Source of the DNA: Lingula anatina
Taxonomy: Eukaryota; Brachiopoda; Lingulata; Lingulida; Lingulidae
Direction: 5' to 3'
DNA: 60,000 bases
Assembly (NCBI RefSeq): GCF_001039355.2
Contig: NW_019775473.1
Span: forward strand, 199,590 to 259,589
This document shows, one piece after another, positions 24,596 to 37,000 of the stretch; positions within the stretch are counted from its first letter, which is position 1, and each line of letters begins with the position of its first letter. A program made the position numbers and the translations under genes. The notes beneath the pieces were generated by a model that did no database searches, was not told the origin of the DNA, and worked only from the letters and a program-made list of their open reading frames with translations.

Positions 24596-27500
24596 TTAAC
24601 AATTGAGGGTTTTCACGGCGGAGATGGATACGGGAGGAGTGCTCTCCAACTTGGACCCCTTCTCGTCTACGCAGTAACAGACGGATCCGGTACACTGGTA
24701 TTTCTCGTAGTTTCCTGGAGATAGAAAACACTGCGGCGTCTTGACACATTTCAAGCGACTACATAAAAATAAATCACATCTTTTTGGGGAGGATTGACAT
24801 CACGGGCACATACACATTAAGTTGCCCCAATATCCTTTTATTAGTAAATAATCTATCGTTTCTCAATAATACGGTAAACCTGGAAGAGTTAAATAAACAC
24901 ACAGACATGATGGTTCAGTCAGATAAAGTGACTTCTTGAAAGAATATTGACGATATTAAAACCAAAGAAAAAATTATATCAATTAAAACAAATTAAGCAA
25001 GCAAAACTTTTAAAATTTTGCCGGTCAGCTTTAAAATTTGTCCGTTGCACTTGTTATTCTTGTACGAGCCGTAAAATGTTGTTTTTGACTGTAGAACCAA
25101 CAATTCAATTTATAATTCGTAAATCAAAATACATATGCTTGTACATTTTTGTATAGGTGGTAGACTTACCGTTTTCTTTGCAGATGTACATCTTTCCAAT
25201 GAGACCTTTCTTTTGGTATTCGTCTTCATCACGTGCACAATCTGATAAATTATTCAACGAAAATACAAATGAATTTAGATTTACAATTATTGTTCAAGGC
25301 ATGTAATCTGTTATACATTTAAATCACTGTACATGTACATGCACATGAACAGTGCTTTATCACAACTTGATAAGAAAAGTAAAGATTCTATTCAGTTTGT
25401 AACACTTACAGAATGCCTGGTTTGATGATAATATGGGTTTATACAATCAATTTTCAAATCATAAAATAAAGGTACTGTTCGCATGTTATTAAAGTAGAGA
25501 AATAAACAAATTGCTTTATACGTATTCATGGGAACAAATTGCGGTAAGTAAAACGGGATGGGGTAGGGGATTCGCTTAAATCGGACACATTCTGGTACAG
25601 AGCACATCTGCACTTAGTCGTTACGTGTTAAATTTCGTGTTTTAAAAATCAAGTTGCATTGAAAACTTACTACACGTCATGTCTTTTGCCTCCCAAAACC
25701 TTGCTGAATAGTCCCCAAGACGATCTCCATCCTTGTTTACGCAAAAACAACTGAAACAAGCGAATAAAACATTTACTGGGCCTATCAACAAAAAGGTTTC
25801 AGCGACTTTAAAGTTGCTTAAAAGGTGAAACCAACCAGAATAGACTGAGGGTTAGTTTTACAAATATTTCAATTTGGAAAGAAGTTAAACAGGGTTTGAC
25901 ATTTATAAAAATAATTATTTTTTTTAGATAACAATAGACCTATTGTACTGCTAAACAACAAGATTCATCAAATCCAAAATCGCTCCTAAAATTTAATTTA
26001 GGGTCCTTACTTAATCATTTTTGAGTCACACTTATAATGAAAATGAAGACTAATATATTTTACTAGGACGACATTATAAAGAATGTCATTTTCTCTAAAT
26101 GCTTAAGATACTACATGTACACTGTAGTTCATGTTTACCTTGCCGAAATTTTGAATTTTAGAAAATCCTTGAAAACTTCAGAAACTGTTTTTTAAAATAG
26201 ATATTAAAATATCATATGTGCAACTGGCATTGTGTATCTTGAAATATGAATATTCGTTACCTAGCTTCTTTGCACTGCTTGGCACTGTAAGTACCGTCGG
26301 CGTCACAGGTAGGTGGTGTAGCACCCAGCAGAGGTTGCCCCTGTCGCCTTGACTCTTCAATACGAGCCAAAACCAAAGCGCGAGACATAGCGCACGTCTC
26401 TACAAATAAAAAATCTTATTATGCAGAAGTTTTAGCATGTTGTATTTCGATGTCATACGACGGATGTAGAGCGAAAATAAGTGTTAGAATGGGTTGTATT
26501 TAAATACATTTTGTCATACGAAGCACTTTAAGCACGTACCAGTGTTCTTTTTCCTGTTTCTAAATGGAATAACAACAAAAATCAATTAATATAAAATTCA
26601 AAGACCATTTCTAAGCATATTTCATAAAATCATTAAACAAGCAGATTTTAAAAAAAACTTTAAAAAATACTTAAATATTTAACAGACAACAAAAACTCAC
26701 GTCGACGGCATTTGCTTGTATTGATGTCACAGAACAGTCCCTCGCCACACTCAGAGGAAGGCGGGGAGCCGAGGAGAAGAGTGGAAGAGCAGCTGTCTCC
26801 TTCTTCTGTAAGAAATATATATAATCATGTTTATTGTGATACATCTGCATTTTTCTTCATTGGCATTCTTTAGTTTTGACAATGTTGTATTTTGGCTTGT
26901 TTGCTGAATTGTTTTTTAAAAGTTAAAAAAATTCTCTTGGGCGTGAACTTACTTATTAAAATTTTAACATATGGCCAGGTTTTAAAAGCTGGCTCACTTG
27001 ACATTATTTTATGATTAATTAATTAATTAAGAATATTTATGCATGAATATCGTTGTCAGGATGGCCGAGCGGTCCAAGGCGCTGCGTTCAGGTCGCAGTC
27101 CACGTCTGTGGGCGTGGGTTCGAATCCCACTCCTGACATGAAATACTGTTTTGTATCGGTTTTAGTCACTGCTGCATGTACAGTCAAACTTCTTGTCCAA
27201 CTAGTCACCCATCTTTATCATCATTTGCACAAGTCCACGAAGAGCTTACTTAAAGCTAACGATGATGAGTACACCCCTGGAGTTGGAAATCGTCATTTTT
27301 CTTAGTTTTCCAAAGGCGTACAGAGAGCATTAACCCCTCTCTCTATTCACCCAGCGTACGGTTTGTAGCAGAATTGTGAAAATGATGAACTGGGACATTT
27401 TTGAAATATGTCGTAAAACGGACGACTTTTATTGCGTTTTACTTTTAAACCTAACGTGTTCTTTCATTCATTTGTTCATTTTCTTCTGGCGGAGGGGAAA

Positions 27501-28789
27501 AGCAGGGTGAAGGATAGGAAAGGAGGAAAAGAATCACATATTTTACTTCTGATCTGCTGGAGACATGACTAATTCTGTACATAAAGTGTTTCCCCTGATT
27601 GCTTCATAGCGCCACTTTCTGCGATATCACATTGCGTCACGTATTGGCATAAGATACCAACAAGGACCAAGGGTATCTTTCCTTAAAGGGACAAGGTCAA
27701 AAGAGATAAACCTGGGGATATAAAGTGTGAGGACTGCGGGCTTATTTGGTAGATTCATCTTGGAGAGATAAAACCTAAGTTTACGGTGGCTAAGATACGA
27801 ATGTATTTAGAAACCGATTTACATCAGGCAAACTGCTCCGTCTATTTACTTAGTTTTTTTTTTTAATTATCCCTATATTGATCTTTATTGAGTAGTACAT
27901 GTACTTTCCCTGCTTTAGTCTAGACATTATATAATGTATATCAAACTGTATATGGTAATCACTCTGCGGATTACTTCTTGTATTTGTATTTGATCATGCC
28001 CGGATGTAGGGCGATAGTCAATAAACTTCTGATTCTGATACTGGTGTAATCCATATAATACTGATCACATACTCATATTAGAACTTATTATTTAACTTCC
28101 CTTGATAAATACAGAACCGTAAACGGGACCTTTACGCACAAGGTCCCATATCTACTCCATACGGTATAAGTATGTTAACATTATTTCACAATTTCATTTT
28201 GTGTTATACTTAAACTTGCTTATCTAATTCTCAATGTCACTTTCTCTGTTTACTCACCGGTTTGATTCATTTTGCACTGCACATATAATCATATTTAAGC
28301 GCCTCACACAGTGAAAATATCGAGTAAATACAAGAGGCTCATGCCCACCTATTGGTGTACACTGTACATAGATCGATCCAACTCCACGGGGACTCTCGCT
28401 GAGTGCAATCAGATTAGTTTCCTCCTGGCGTTGAGTAGAGAAGAAAAAGCTGGTGATTTCACGAGTACGTTGGAAACAAGAGGAGGGGTCTTTATCTGTT
28501 AATCTGATTGCATTCAACGTCAGTCCTACCGGAGTTAGATCGACTCACGTAGATCAGTAGTTTCATTCTGAAGGAGCCTTAACTCTGGTTGCTCCGATAA
28601 TTCACCCTTACCCAGTTGATGGATGCAGACATCGCAGCAACCACACATGCTTCCCTTCTGCTGTACTCTACCGCCACAGTTCTGAACGGCGCTCAAATCG
28701 CACTTAACCGACTTGCAGAAGTTTGGTGGGCAAACTATCATAGACTGTGCTGCCGCTACCAGCAGGGCAAAGATGAGAACGGTCCTCAT
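24596..28789 (-). CDS. IGFBP-like plus two complete Tg-1 modules, protein D
   Basis: Exons in coding order: 28612-28789, 26701-26805, 26261-26399, 25671-25750, 25170-25241, 24596-24714 (phases 1,1,2,1,1); 230 residues. Signal peptide MRTVLIFALLVAAAQS. A 12-Cys IGFBP-like domain follows: CPPNFC, VKC, QNC, SMCGCCDVC, GDSC, SECGEGLFC, SKC. Module 1: TCAMSRALVLARIEE, PPTCDADGTY, KQC, SCFCVNKDGD, MTC. Module 2: NCARDEDEY, MYICKENG, NYEKYQCTGSVCYCVDEKG, ending TLNC and a stop. All Tg-1 cysteines are present in both modules, making this the most complete member of the cluster. The order (IGFBP-type domain, then Tg-1) matches vertebrate IGF-binding proteins plus one extra Tg-1. A possible 24-base exon at 26536-26559 keeps the phase and would add eight residues. 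Confidence 0.8.
27055..27138 (+). tRNA. tRNA-Leu(CAG)
   Basis: Acceptor stem GTCAGGA (27055-27061) pairs with TCCTGAC (27131-27137), with discriminator A at 27138. The D arm begins TGGCCGAGCGGTC. Anticodon stem CTGCG/CGCAG encloses loop TTCAGGT with anticodon CAG. A long variable arm typical of class II tRNAs (Leu) follows, and the T arm is GTGGG TTCGAAT CCCAC. No intron. It lies in an intron of gene D on the opposite strand. Confidence 0.95.
28369..28543. mobile_element. Foldback MITE, GATCGAT family, copy 1
   Basis: Left end TAGATCGATCCAACTCC and, beyond it, GGGGACTCTCGCT. The right end, reverse-complemented, starts TCGATCTAACTCC. An inner pair, GCAATCAGATTA and TAATCTGATTGC, is a perfect inverted repeat. 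Related to the elements at 36150 and 53303 by the GATCGATC..AACTCC...GGGG.CTCGCT ends. It lies in intron 1 of gene D, 68 bases past the exon 1 donor. Confidence 0.55.
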
Positions 28790-28850
28790 GACTAGGCGTA
28801 GAAAATAAGCATTAAAATAAAATAAGTAACTGGTGACAAAATATCTGTTC

Positions 28851-28858
28851 TATTTATA
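28851..28858 (-). promoter_or_regulatory. TATA box of gene D
   Basis: TATAAATA on the minus strand, 62 bases upstream of the ATG at 28789. Confidence 0.55.
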
Positions 28859-29804
28859 TTTTAATAATTTTACGTTATATCCTCTTTTCAATTGTCGTGT
28901 TTTAAACTCCAACTTTGTTAGATTTTAATCTGTCTGCTAATTAATTTTTAAGCCTTATCTTTCATTATAATTATGTTTCAATTTTAACATTAATAACTTT
29001 AAACTTGTACATGTAACTCTTATATAGTGAATTGCTGTTGTATTTCATATGTGACTGGATTGTTCATGAGAATAAAAACAACTGAAACTGAAATGGCTAA
29101 TAAGATACCAGTGATCCTATTCATACCCTCTTTATCACGAGACGCCAAACCCGCAAACACGCAAACATTTAACCACCAGATCACTCGCAAAGAACGTGTC
29201 TACCTCAGCAATAAACGATACTAAAACAAGGGCCACACCACACGACAAACACGTCTCTTGGCTTGTATTTTAGCTACTAACATAAATTAGCTACTAACCT
29301 GCAGATGCGTCCTAACACTATCAAACTTGTCAATGCAGTTTGTAGGTGTATCTGTCCCGAAGCAGAGGTCTTCACGTATTTATGTCACCCCACCGGAGAG
29401 ATCCGTGTCCTTCAAGCAAGGGCATCTTGTTCAAATATTGTCAAGCACTTGTTGTTGCCAAAGCTGTTTATGGTTTTTTAAATTCCCAAATAAGTTTTTT
29501 CACCCTTTTATTTAATCCATCCTTTGATTTATTTGCTTATTTGCAATGTTGCGATTGAAAAAGAACTGTTGGGGTCGAATTTCCACCTCACAGCATATTG
29601 AGCATTTCTTTAAAAAGGACGTAAAAAGAACATATTATAAATCCTGCAGACAGTGCCAGACTGCATAACTCTGTATTTAAGGCCTAGCCCCCTGTGTGAT
29701 AAATACATGTCTTCCACATAGAAACGATCAGGGCAGCTGTGACGTCACGTTTTATTCAAACAAATGAAGTCAATGCCATGAGATTACAGATTCAAGGGTG
29801 AAGG

Positions 29805-29942
29805 TATCCTCTACCAGGGTCACAGATTGATTTTTCACTTGATATTTACAGATATATATGTCTGGTTAATCCATGGCACATTTCTCTACTTGTGTTGGAG
29901 AAAAGTGCACATAATTAAACTGCGGCCCTGGCAGAGAGGAGA
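29805..29942. mobile_element. MITE related to the 10933 element
   Basis: Left end TATCCTCTACCAGGGTC and right end GGCCCTGGCAGAGAGGA are imperfect inverted repeats. Like the reverse complement of 10933-11067, it carries CAGATTGATTTTTCA and an ACAGATAT motif. No clear target-site duplication, so it is probably older. Confidence 0.5.
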
Positions 29943-31126
29943 TTAAAGCAAGGACTTGGAATTCAATTCACGTCCTTGGTTGAAGGCATTGAGGACTGGA
30001 TTACACAAATGTCTCCTCAACGAACCGTATTATGCGCAAATCTTGTAGATGTGCAGCATGGGACACCCAAAGCAATTTGAAAGACAGAGCAGTTCCCTCT
30101 CTTATCAGCAAAGGCACGGTGGTTCATGTAGGCTACATGTAGTACATGTAATAATCATTATGAGTAATAAAAATCTAACAAGGGTCTTGAAAAAGCTTCA
30201 TTTATTACTCTTTAGATATCAGTGTCATATGTCATGTCGGCACACTAAACGTCACAGATATCTGTACCGCTTTAAACGAGATTATCAGTAAACGAACACT
30301 TGGGTTTGACACCCCGGCCTGGCACTGCATCTTGCCAACTGATATTGCAAACGGGTCTATCGCAATAAAATTTTGGCATGACGCCTTGGTATCATTTGAG
30401 TTTTCGCTTTGGTTTTAGGGTAAAGTTTTCATTTTTACGTATGCACATTTCACTGATGGACAGATAACACAATATCTTCATTTAGTAAGGACACTTGCCT
30501 GAAGTCTTTAACCCTTGACCTGTCATGTATTGACCAAGGGACCGTTTCCCAGTGGAAATAAAGGCCCATTGAACTAACCTAAGAGGTATAATCTATAGGC
30601 CTACTGCTGCAAATATGAAAAGATACCGTGCTATTTAATTCATAAAAGCATATTTAAAATTGCAAACGTGGCAGTATACTCAAAATGCATTTTTTTTTAC
30701 TAAGATCTTATTAACTATTAAATGACAACTTTAAACAATGTGGGTCTGACCTAAATAATAGTAGAATACGCATAAATGCGCAGAGTTGACATTTTTGCGT
30801 GTTCCGTTCTATGTTGATTTTTGAGACAGCCCCTCCCTATCTCCAAGCACCTGATAGATCGCCGACCTCCCGGGAGCGTCCATCTTACCTGGGGACTTGC
30901 CAAGCACGTGTTTCCTCACTGACAGTAATAGAGGTGGGTAAAATTTCCCAAACTTATTTCGATCTAATCTTTGTAACCTTTTTTAATCGCTTCAGGCTGG
31001 TGCTCAGTCTGGTGCTTAGTGTGTATTGAAAAATTCCCGGCGTATGTTGCCAAAACTGTACAAAAAATTACATTGCAAAGGGTTATTGCATGATAATCTT
31101 CAGTGCATCAAGAAAATTGCGTGCTG

Positions 31127-31202
31127 TATTTGGTAACAAAAATAAATGATTGCATTACTAATTTTAATTAGTAATGCAATCATTTATTTTTGTTACCAAA
31201 TA
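31127..31202. repeat. 76-bp hairpin with perfect 37-bp arms
   Basis: The left arm (31127-31163) starts TATTTGGTAACAAAAATA. The right arm (31166-31202) is its exact reverse complement. Only TT separates them. It is AT-rich and could be a tiny palindromic element, an assembly foldback or a hairpin transcript. Confidence 0.85.
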
Positions 31203-33363
31203 TTCTTAAAAGAATATTCAAGTGTGTGAACATAACAGTATCGTAATTAAAAAAAAAAAAAAACACACACACACACAATAGGTGAAGATATTTGCAAACG
31301 AAGTGAAATGTTACCTTCGCAGTGTATCGGGAACACCGATGTCTTGGCAAACATTGCAGCAACTGTTGAAACTCTGTTAGCAAAACTGACCTTTTTACAT
31401 ATCGATGCTGGATAAGGTGTTTTTGTTCGCTTTTCATTACTAAATGCATGTGGGTGTGCATGTGCGTGTATTTGGGGTGGGTGAATTTGTAGACGACACA
31501 TACGAATAAATATAGTATATTGCGACAATAATTATCCGGCTGCTTTATTACTACCACCAGTATGTACTTCACAAGATATGGCACTGTGCATAGACGCTTA
31601 TCCGTAAAAATTAGAGTACGTCGATTGTCAATGGCTTCTACCTATTGAAATATTAGATAAGACACGGTTTGAAGGCCAAAAAGTTTTCAGTTACCCTGAA
31701 TTTCAAAGGAAAAGCTAAACTTACGACTCTACACTAATGCCTATGATAATAAAGTAATGAGTTTTCAGTGTCCTTTGAAACGAGGGGTATCCACTGTTGA
31801 CACTGTTGCACCTCTGATAACGTCCAGTTAAGAGGGGTGCGTGCCTAGTGACCAGTGGATCGTCTTATCAAATTATGTAATCTTTCATATTGACTGTCCA
31901 TTTGGTCAATGGCCTTGGCCTACAAATAAGCGAAGTCGATTGGTCATCCAGCTGGATTTCTACAAACGCCCATGTCGTCTGCTCAGAGAGAAAGTCGTTC
32001 ATTTGAATAAAGTTTAAAGTTTAAAGTTAAGTTAGAGGGGGTGGGGCAGGGACTTCCCTTTTAACCCGCTTCTGCCTAGGCTTTTAACTTACGTGGTTAA
32101 GAACTAGCATCTCTTCGACAAACTATGCAACTCTAGGTATATGACTTACAATAAAGAACATTCCACATTTTACTTGCACGGTTTTATTTTCATCAACATG
32201 TCTTGAAACAAATTCAAATTTCATCTTGACGGTACCGTCAAAGAAGTCAAAAAATTAACGCTAATTTGTGTGTGACTTCGCAAGCAATGTACGTAAGTAG
32301 ATGCATAAACAATCACGCCCCAATTAAAACTATGCAACTGAACATATCTGCCTTGGAACTTCTGACAGCATCAAAAAGTATTTTTGTATATTTTTATGTC
32401 TACCATTCCCACCATTTCCCACAGAATTCGAATTTGTTTCATGCCCAGTGCAATAATGACGCGGTATTTACTCATACCCATAAAGATAAACTGAAGTAGG
32501 CGCACATACTGAGTATAAGACCTAGAACTGCCTCGGGTAATGCGAAAGAACGTCTATCGTTCTATAATAATCTTATTTAGGAATGAGAAACCTACGCAAC
32601 GACCGTGTGTCTTTTCTATGATTATTATTTTCTAGAGGCCTACACTTTATTGGAACCACACTTACTGCATTTTAAACTTAAAAGTTTACTAGAGGTATCG
32701 TGTTAGAAAATAGAAAGCGCCAAGAAGATTGGCGTATCAAGGACTTCCGAGGCCGGCATTATATTTTGAGATAATTCTTGAAAAGAAAAAAGTATTTAGC
32801 AATTAACGCATGCTACATGTAAGTAATACAGTTTATGGAAACGAAAAAGTAATGTCGTCTGAAATGTCATGACTTCTAAAACCATTCCTATAAATGAAAT
32901 GAAGGATGAAGTATCAAATATAAAATATATATTTAACTATCCCTCAGAGATGCAAACATCAACACGAAAACAAACAATAAAATGGAAGCTTTTATTCTAA
33001 ATACGGTGTACAGAATATTTTCATATATAACACTAGAGATACATTAAACAAGCCACCTCTACAAATAACAAAAAAGGGTAAGGGGCTTATCAACTGAAAC
33101 ATAGTTATACAACTAGTCAACAAAAAGAATAAAAACCAAAGATCGAAAGAACGCCCTACTCAATTTCTGAAAACATGTAAAGTGCTTTTAAATAAAATAC
33201 TTCCATTTTAATGGCAATACAAAATTATAATAATCGGCATGGTACACGTAATTGTCAGATTACATGTATGAAAAAAGCTAATTTGAAACAATTTTACTTG
33301 CGGCGCTTTGCTATAACATGTAGCAAACGTGGGCGCTGGTAAAAAAAGCAACCTACCCCCCCC

Positions 33364-33438
<75 letters not shown>
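33364..33438. repeat. poly-A / (AT)n / poly-T symmetric tract
   Basis: About 28 A, then about 14 AT units, then about 18 T: a low-complexity tract that is its own reverse complement and can fold back on itself. Confidence 0.9.
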
Positions 33439-34067
33439 GAGCGTTACAATATCTGTTATCAATTGCTTTTTCATCTTTCTATACAGCTAGTAATAAAAGC
33501 AATTTCCTATATCTTGCTTGCTAAATCTTGCTCCGGTTTCCACAAAAAAAAAAGTTTCTGTCTTAATATACCGCGAACTACCGGTACAGTACTGTATCAG
33601 CGGCTTGTCAATAAACTGGATCAGAGCTCTTTTATCTTAAGTACATGGCGTAGTAAATATAGGGTGCTGCTTATTTTACCCGTTTAACATACCGGTATGT
33701 ATCCCACATATTGCATAGTGTGCTGGTATATATATGTTCCTTTGCCCAAGCAGAGATACATGCACAACTTCAGAAACAATTACATGTATCAAAGTCAGAT
33801 TATTTAGAAATGAGTCAATCCTCTTTTCTAGGGCCTCCTTCCACTGTCTTCTGGGTTAATTTCCAATGTTACAGAAATATATAATATTTAATATAGATTG
33901 ATAACAGTTGCCTATAGTTGAACATACAAATAGGCCTACACGTTTGATAACATCAGCTTCAAAAACATGCTGGTGATTATAACAATATCACGGTCACTAG
34001 TTTTGGACATTTACAAAATATATTCTTGGTTAAATTGTCCATCAAGGAGTTACGTATAGGATTCTAT

Positions 34068-37000
34068 TCACCAAGAGGGAGGGATATCTTCTCCAGCCAT
34101 TCTCAGTGGCTGACCGTTAATCATGATATCATCTAATTCTAAGTTTTCCTGGAAATATGAAACAAAAATTATAAACCAGTATAATTATATGTTCACTGTT
34201 GCCTGGTCAAGATATAATTAGCTTTTAGACACTTATTTAGAGTAATAACTCTACATGTCAATGTTTATTACATTAAGGAGACATTTTAAATAAGTGAGTG
34301 GCTTTTAAACTGATAATGTAAATCACTTTGGGAGTTGCATGGCTGTAAAAATGCATAAAACTGATAACATCTCACTGGCAGATTCAAGTCAGAAGGGAGA
34401 GGGGTGCCAATGAGGTTGGGGGGTGGGGGTTGCACCCTCCCACCTCTAACTATGCATCTGTACAACATTTTAATCTAAAGAGTGATCAAAGTAGCTCATT
34501 GGTCTTCTTGTTCTAAATACATGGCCACACTCAGATCAGATGATCTGGGGACTTACTGGTCCGCTGATCAAATATGGCTGAAACCACTTGAAAGCAATGC
34601 CACTTATTCCCTAATGGCCTCACTGCCTACCACATGGTCCAAGGTTAAATTGCTAGGCCTCTGCATGGGTGACGTGTGCGGAAGTGGGGAGACAGTCAGG
34701 GGATTAAGCAGCATTGTGGGAGTGGGACCGACCATAAGTGGGACCGGCCATATTTAATCTGCAGATCAGTTAATCCACAGACCATCTGTTGTGAATGTGA
34801 CCATACACATACCTCATCACTTGAAGACTCCTCGTCTTCCTCGTCATCTTCATTGGCATTTTGCCACTGTGAAAAAAGGGCCCCATTGTTGATGAGGAGG
34901 GTGGCAATATCTTGGTATCTGGAAGATTTGAGAGGCAGGGTATTAGCACATGCCTGGTATGATTATGAATCATGACTAACACAATTTTTGTGAATTCTCA
35001 CTTAATGGTAGCAAATACTACATCATCTACATGTAACACATTACCAGTAGTTAAGCACCACAAACACTTGCTTTTTTATAATGATATGTTGCTTTTACAA
35101 AACAAAACAAACAAACAAAAAAATAATTAAAGCATGTGAAAACTATGTCAGACATTTATTATTCTTTACAAATAATAAAAAAGAAATAAAGAAAAAATGA
35201 ACATAAAAATTAAAGCATCCTATCCAAACATGTTGGAAAGCTTCCATCGTAAAAGATAATAAACATATAAAGAATAAACAAAAAATATCCTTTACCTTCT
35301 ACCCATTGCTAGTGACAGAGGACTGCAGTTGTCATATGTCCTGGCATCCAGGTTGATCTCAGGTTGACTGAGGAGGTAATACAGGAGTTCAATGTCGCGT
35401 GTTTCTACAGCATGGTGGAGGATGGTGCGGCCACTTTTACCATCCTGGGGTCAAACAAAGTAATGGTCAAATCACAGTTAGATTTTGTACCATAAATAGT
35501 ATGGTCAGAGTAATACAGGAGAAGAAAGATGACGTAAAAAGGAAGTGCTAGCACATTTGGAAGTATAAGACACTTAAATATATAAATATCTTAGTGTGAC
35601 AATTATTGCAATAAACCATCATACAAAAGTAAATATATATAAAAACTATAAAAATTAATTTCTTATTCTATTAGGCTAAGTGTTATTCCCATTACATTCA
35701 TGAGTCCCCACAGAATTGGACTGATCCTAGTAGACTAACAGTTTCAATGGGAATAAGCCCTAGGATTACTAAATTTCAATATGAAACTGTTATAATTCTA
35801 TATCAGATATAAGGGGCAGTTCAGAAAAGCAACACACCTTGACGTTAATGTCAGCTCCCAGTGAGATCAGGTAGTCAACAGCACCAATATGTTTCCTTGA
35901 CGCAGCCAAATGAAGGCAACTCTGGCCTGGTGATAAAATGAATAAAAAAACTGTTTACCAAATAATATAATTTATAATTCTGATAAGTGAATGGTGTTTG
36001 ACTTTCAAATGCATGGTGCATGTAGATAAGATAAGGCACTTCGAATACAAATTCTATTTATTTTTATGCAATACTGTCAATAATATGTCCAAAGAAAAAT
36101 TCTCTTTGTTGACGCTTTTGGATGTAAAGATGTCCTGACTTGGAAAAAAAATGAAGTGCTAGCAGGATCAACTCATCTCCAAGGGGATTCTCGCTAAATT
36201 GCTTTCAGCTTAAGCAGCTTAGATGTCTGGCACACCTACTGAAGCTGCTACATGATAATTAATTACCCCCTAACAGCCTCAGTTGGTGTGCCAGACATAA
36301 GAGCTGTGTAAGCTACATATGTAATTTAGCAAGAAACCCCTTGGAGATGCATCCACCCTTCTAGATCGATCTTGGTATGGGAATGGGGTCACTGACCCAC
36401 CTTCATAGTTCAACAGGTCCAGGTCCTGCGGTATCTTCTGGTATGGTATTGTGTATCTACTTCTGCAAACCTCGCGGTATGTTACTGGCGTTGTCAGCAT
36501 GCGTATGCACTCTGTGTCTCCGTCACGACTCGCCAGATGGAGGGGCGTATTCCCATTGTGGTCATAAGTTTCAATCGTAGCACCTGTTGAAAAATAAAAT
36601 CACGTCTTCCTTGAATATACAGTGTACCCTGATTTAGAGCATTCAAGTTTTCTTTATCATTCAACTTTCTTTTGAAATTATGTAAATTAAAAAAAAAAAC
36701 TTTACTTTTTGAATTTTACTAAAAGTTTCCAAAATTTTTATGCTCATTAGACCCCCCCCCCCTTGTAGTATTTAAAATGATAGTCTTGAGCGTACAGATG
36801 GCAATCACATCCCCCCCAAAAAAAAAAAAGTGCCATCAGAAATTAATCAGACATGTCTGAGAAAGTTTGATAGGAAATCACACGAAATATTCAGACATTA
36901 TCCCAGCATAATCAGAAATTTGAACATTGGAGTAAATGGACAAAGATACACTGTATCAGGAAATACTCTAAAAATTGCAGTAAAAACAAAATATTCTTAG

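Larger units (their letters stand above)
26815..28611. other. Intron 1 of gene D
   Basis: A 1.8-kb intron holding the plus-strand tRNA-Leu (27055-27138), a foldback MITE (28369-28543), and, near 28010-28040, CAATAAACTTCTGATTCTG, which resembles the 3' end of L2/CR1-type LINEs. No other coding exon seen. Confidence 0.55.
28859..34067. other. Gene-poor stretch between Tg gene D and the IkappaB gene
   Basis: No exon with a recognisable domain on either strand. It holds a MITE (29805), a perfect hairpin (31127), a poly-A/AT/poly-T tract (33364), and scattered short open frames without support. Part of 33-34 kb may be 3' UTR of the IkappaB gene, whose stop is at 34068. Confidence 0.5.

Noticed and set aside
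27039-27305. 88-codon frame over the tRNA
   Set aside because: It overlaps the tRNA-Leu gene and has no domain; an artefact frame.
33208-33474. Lys/Phe/Tyr-Ile-rich frame
   Set aside because: Created by the poly-A/(AT)n/poly-T tract.
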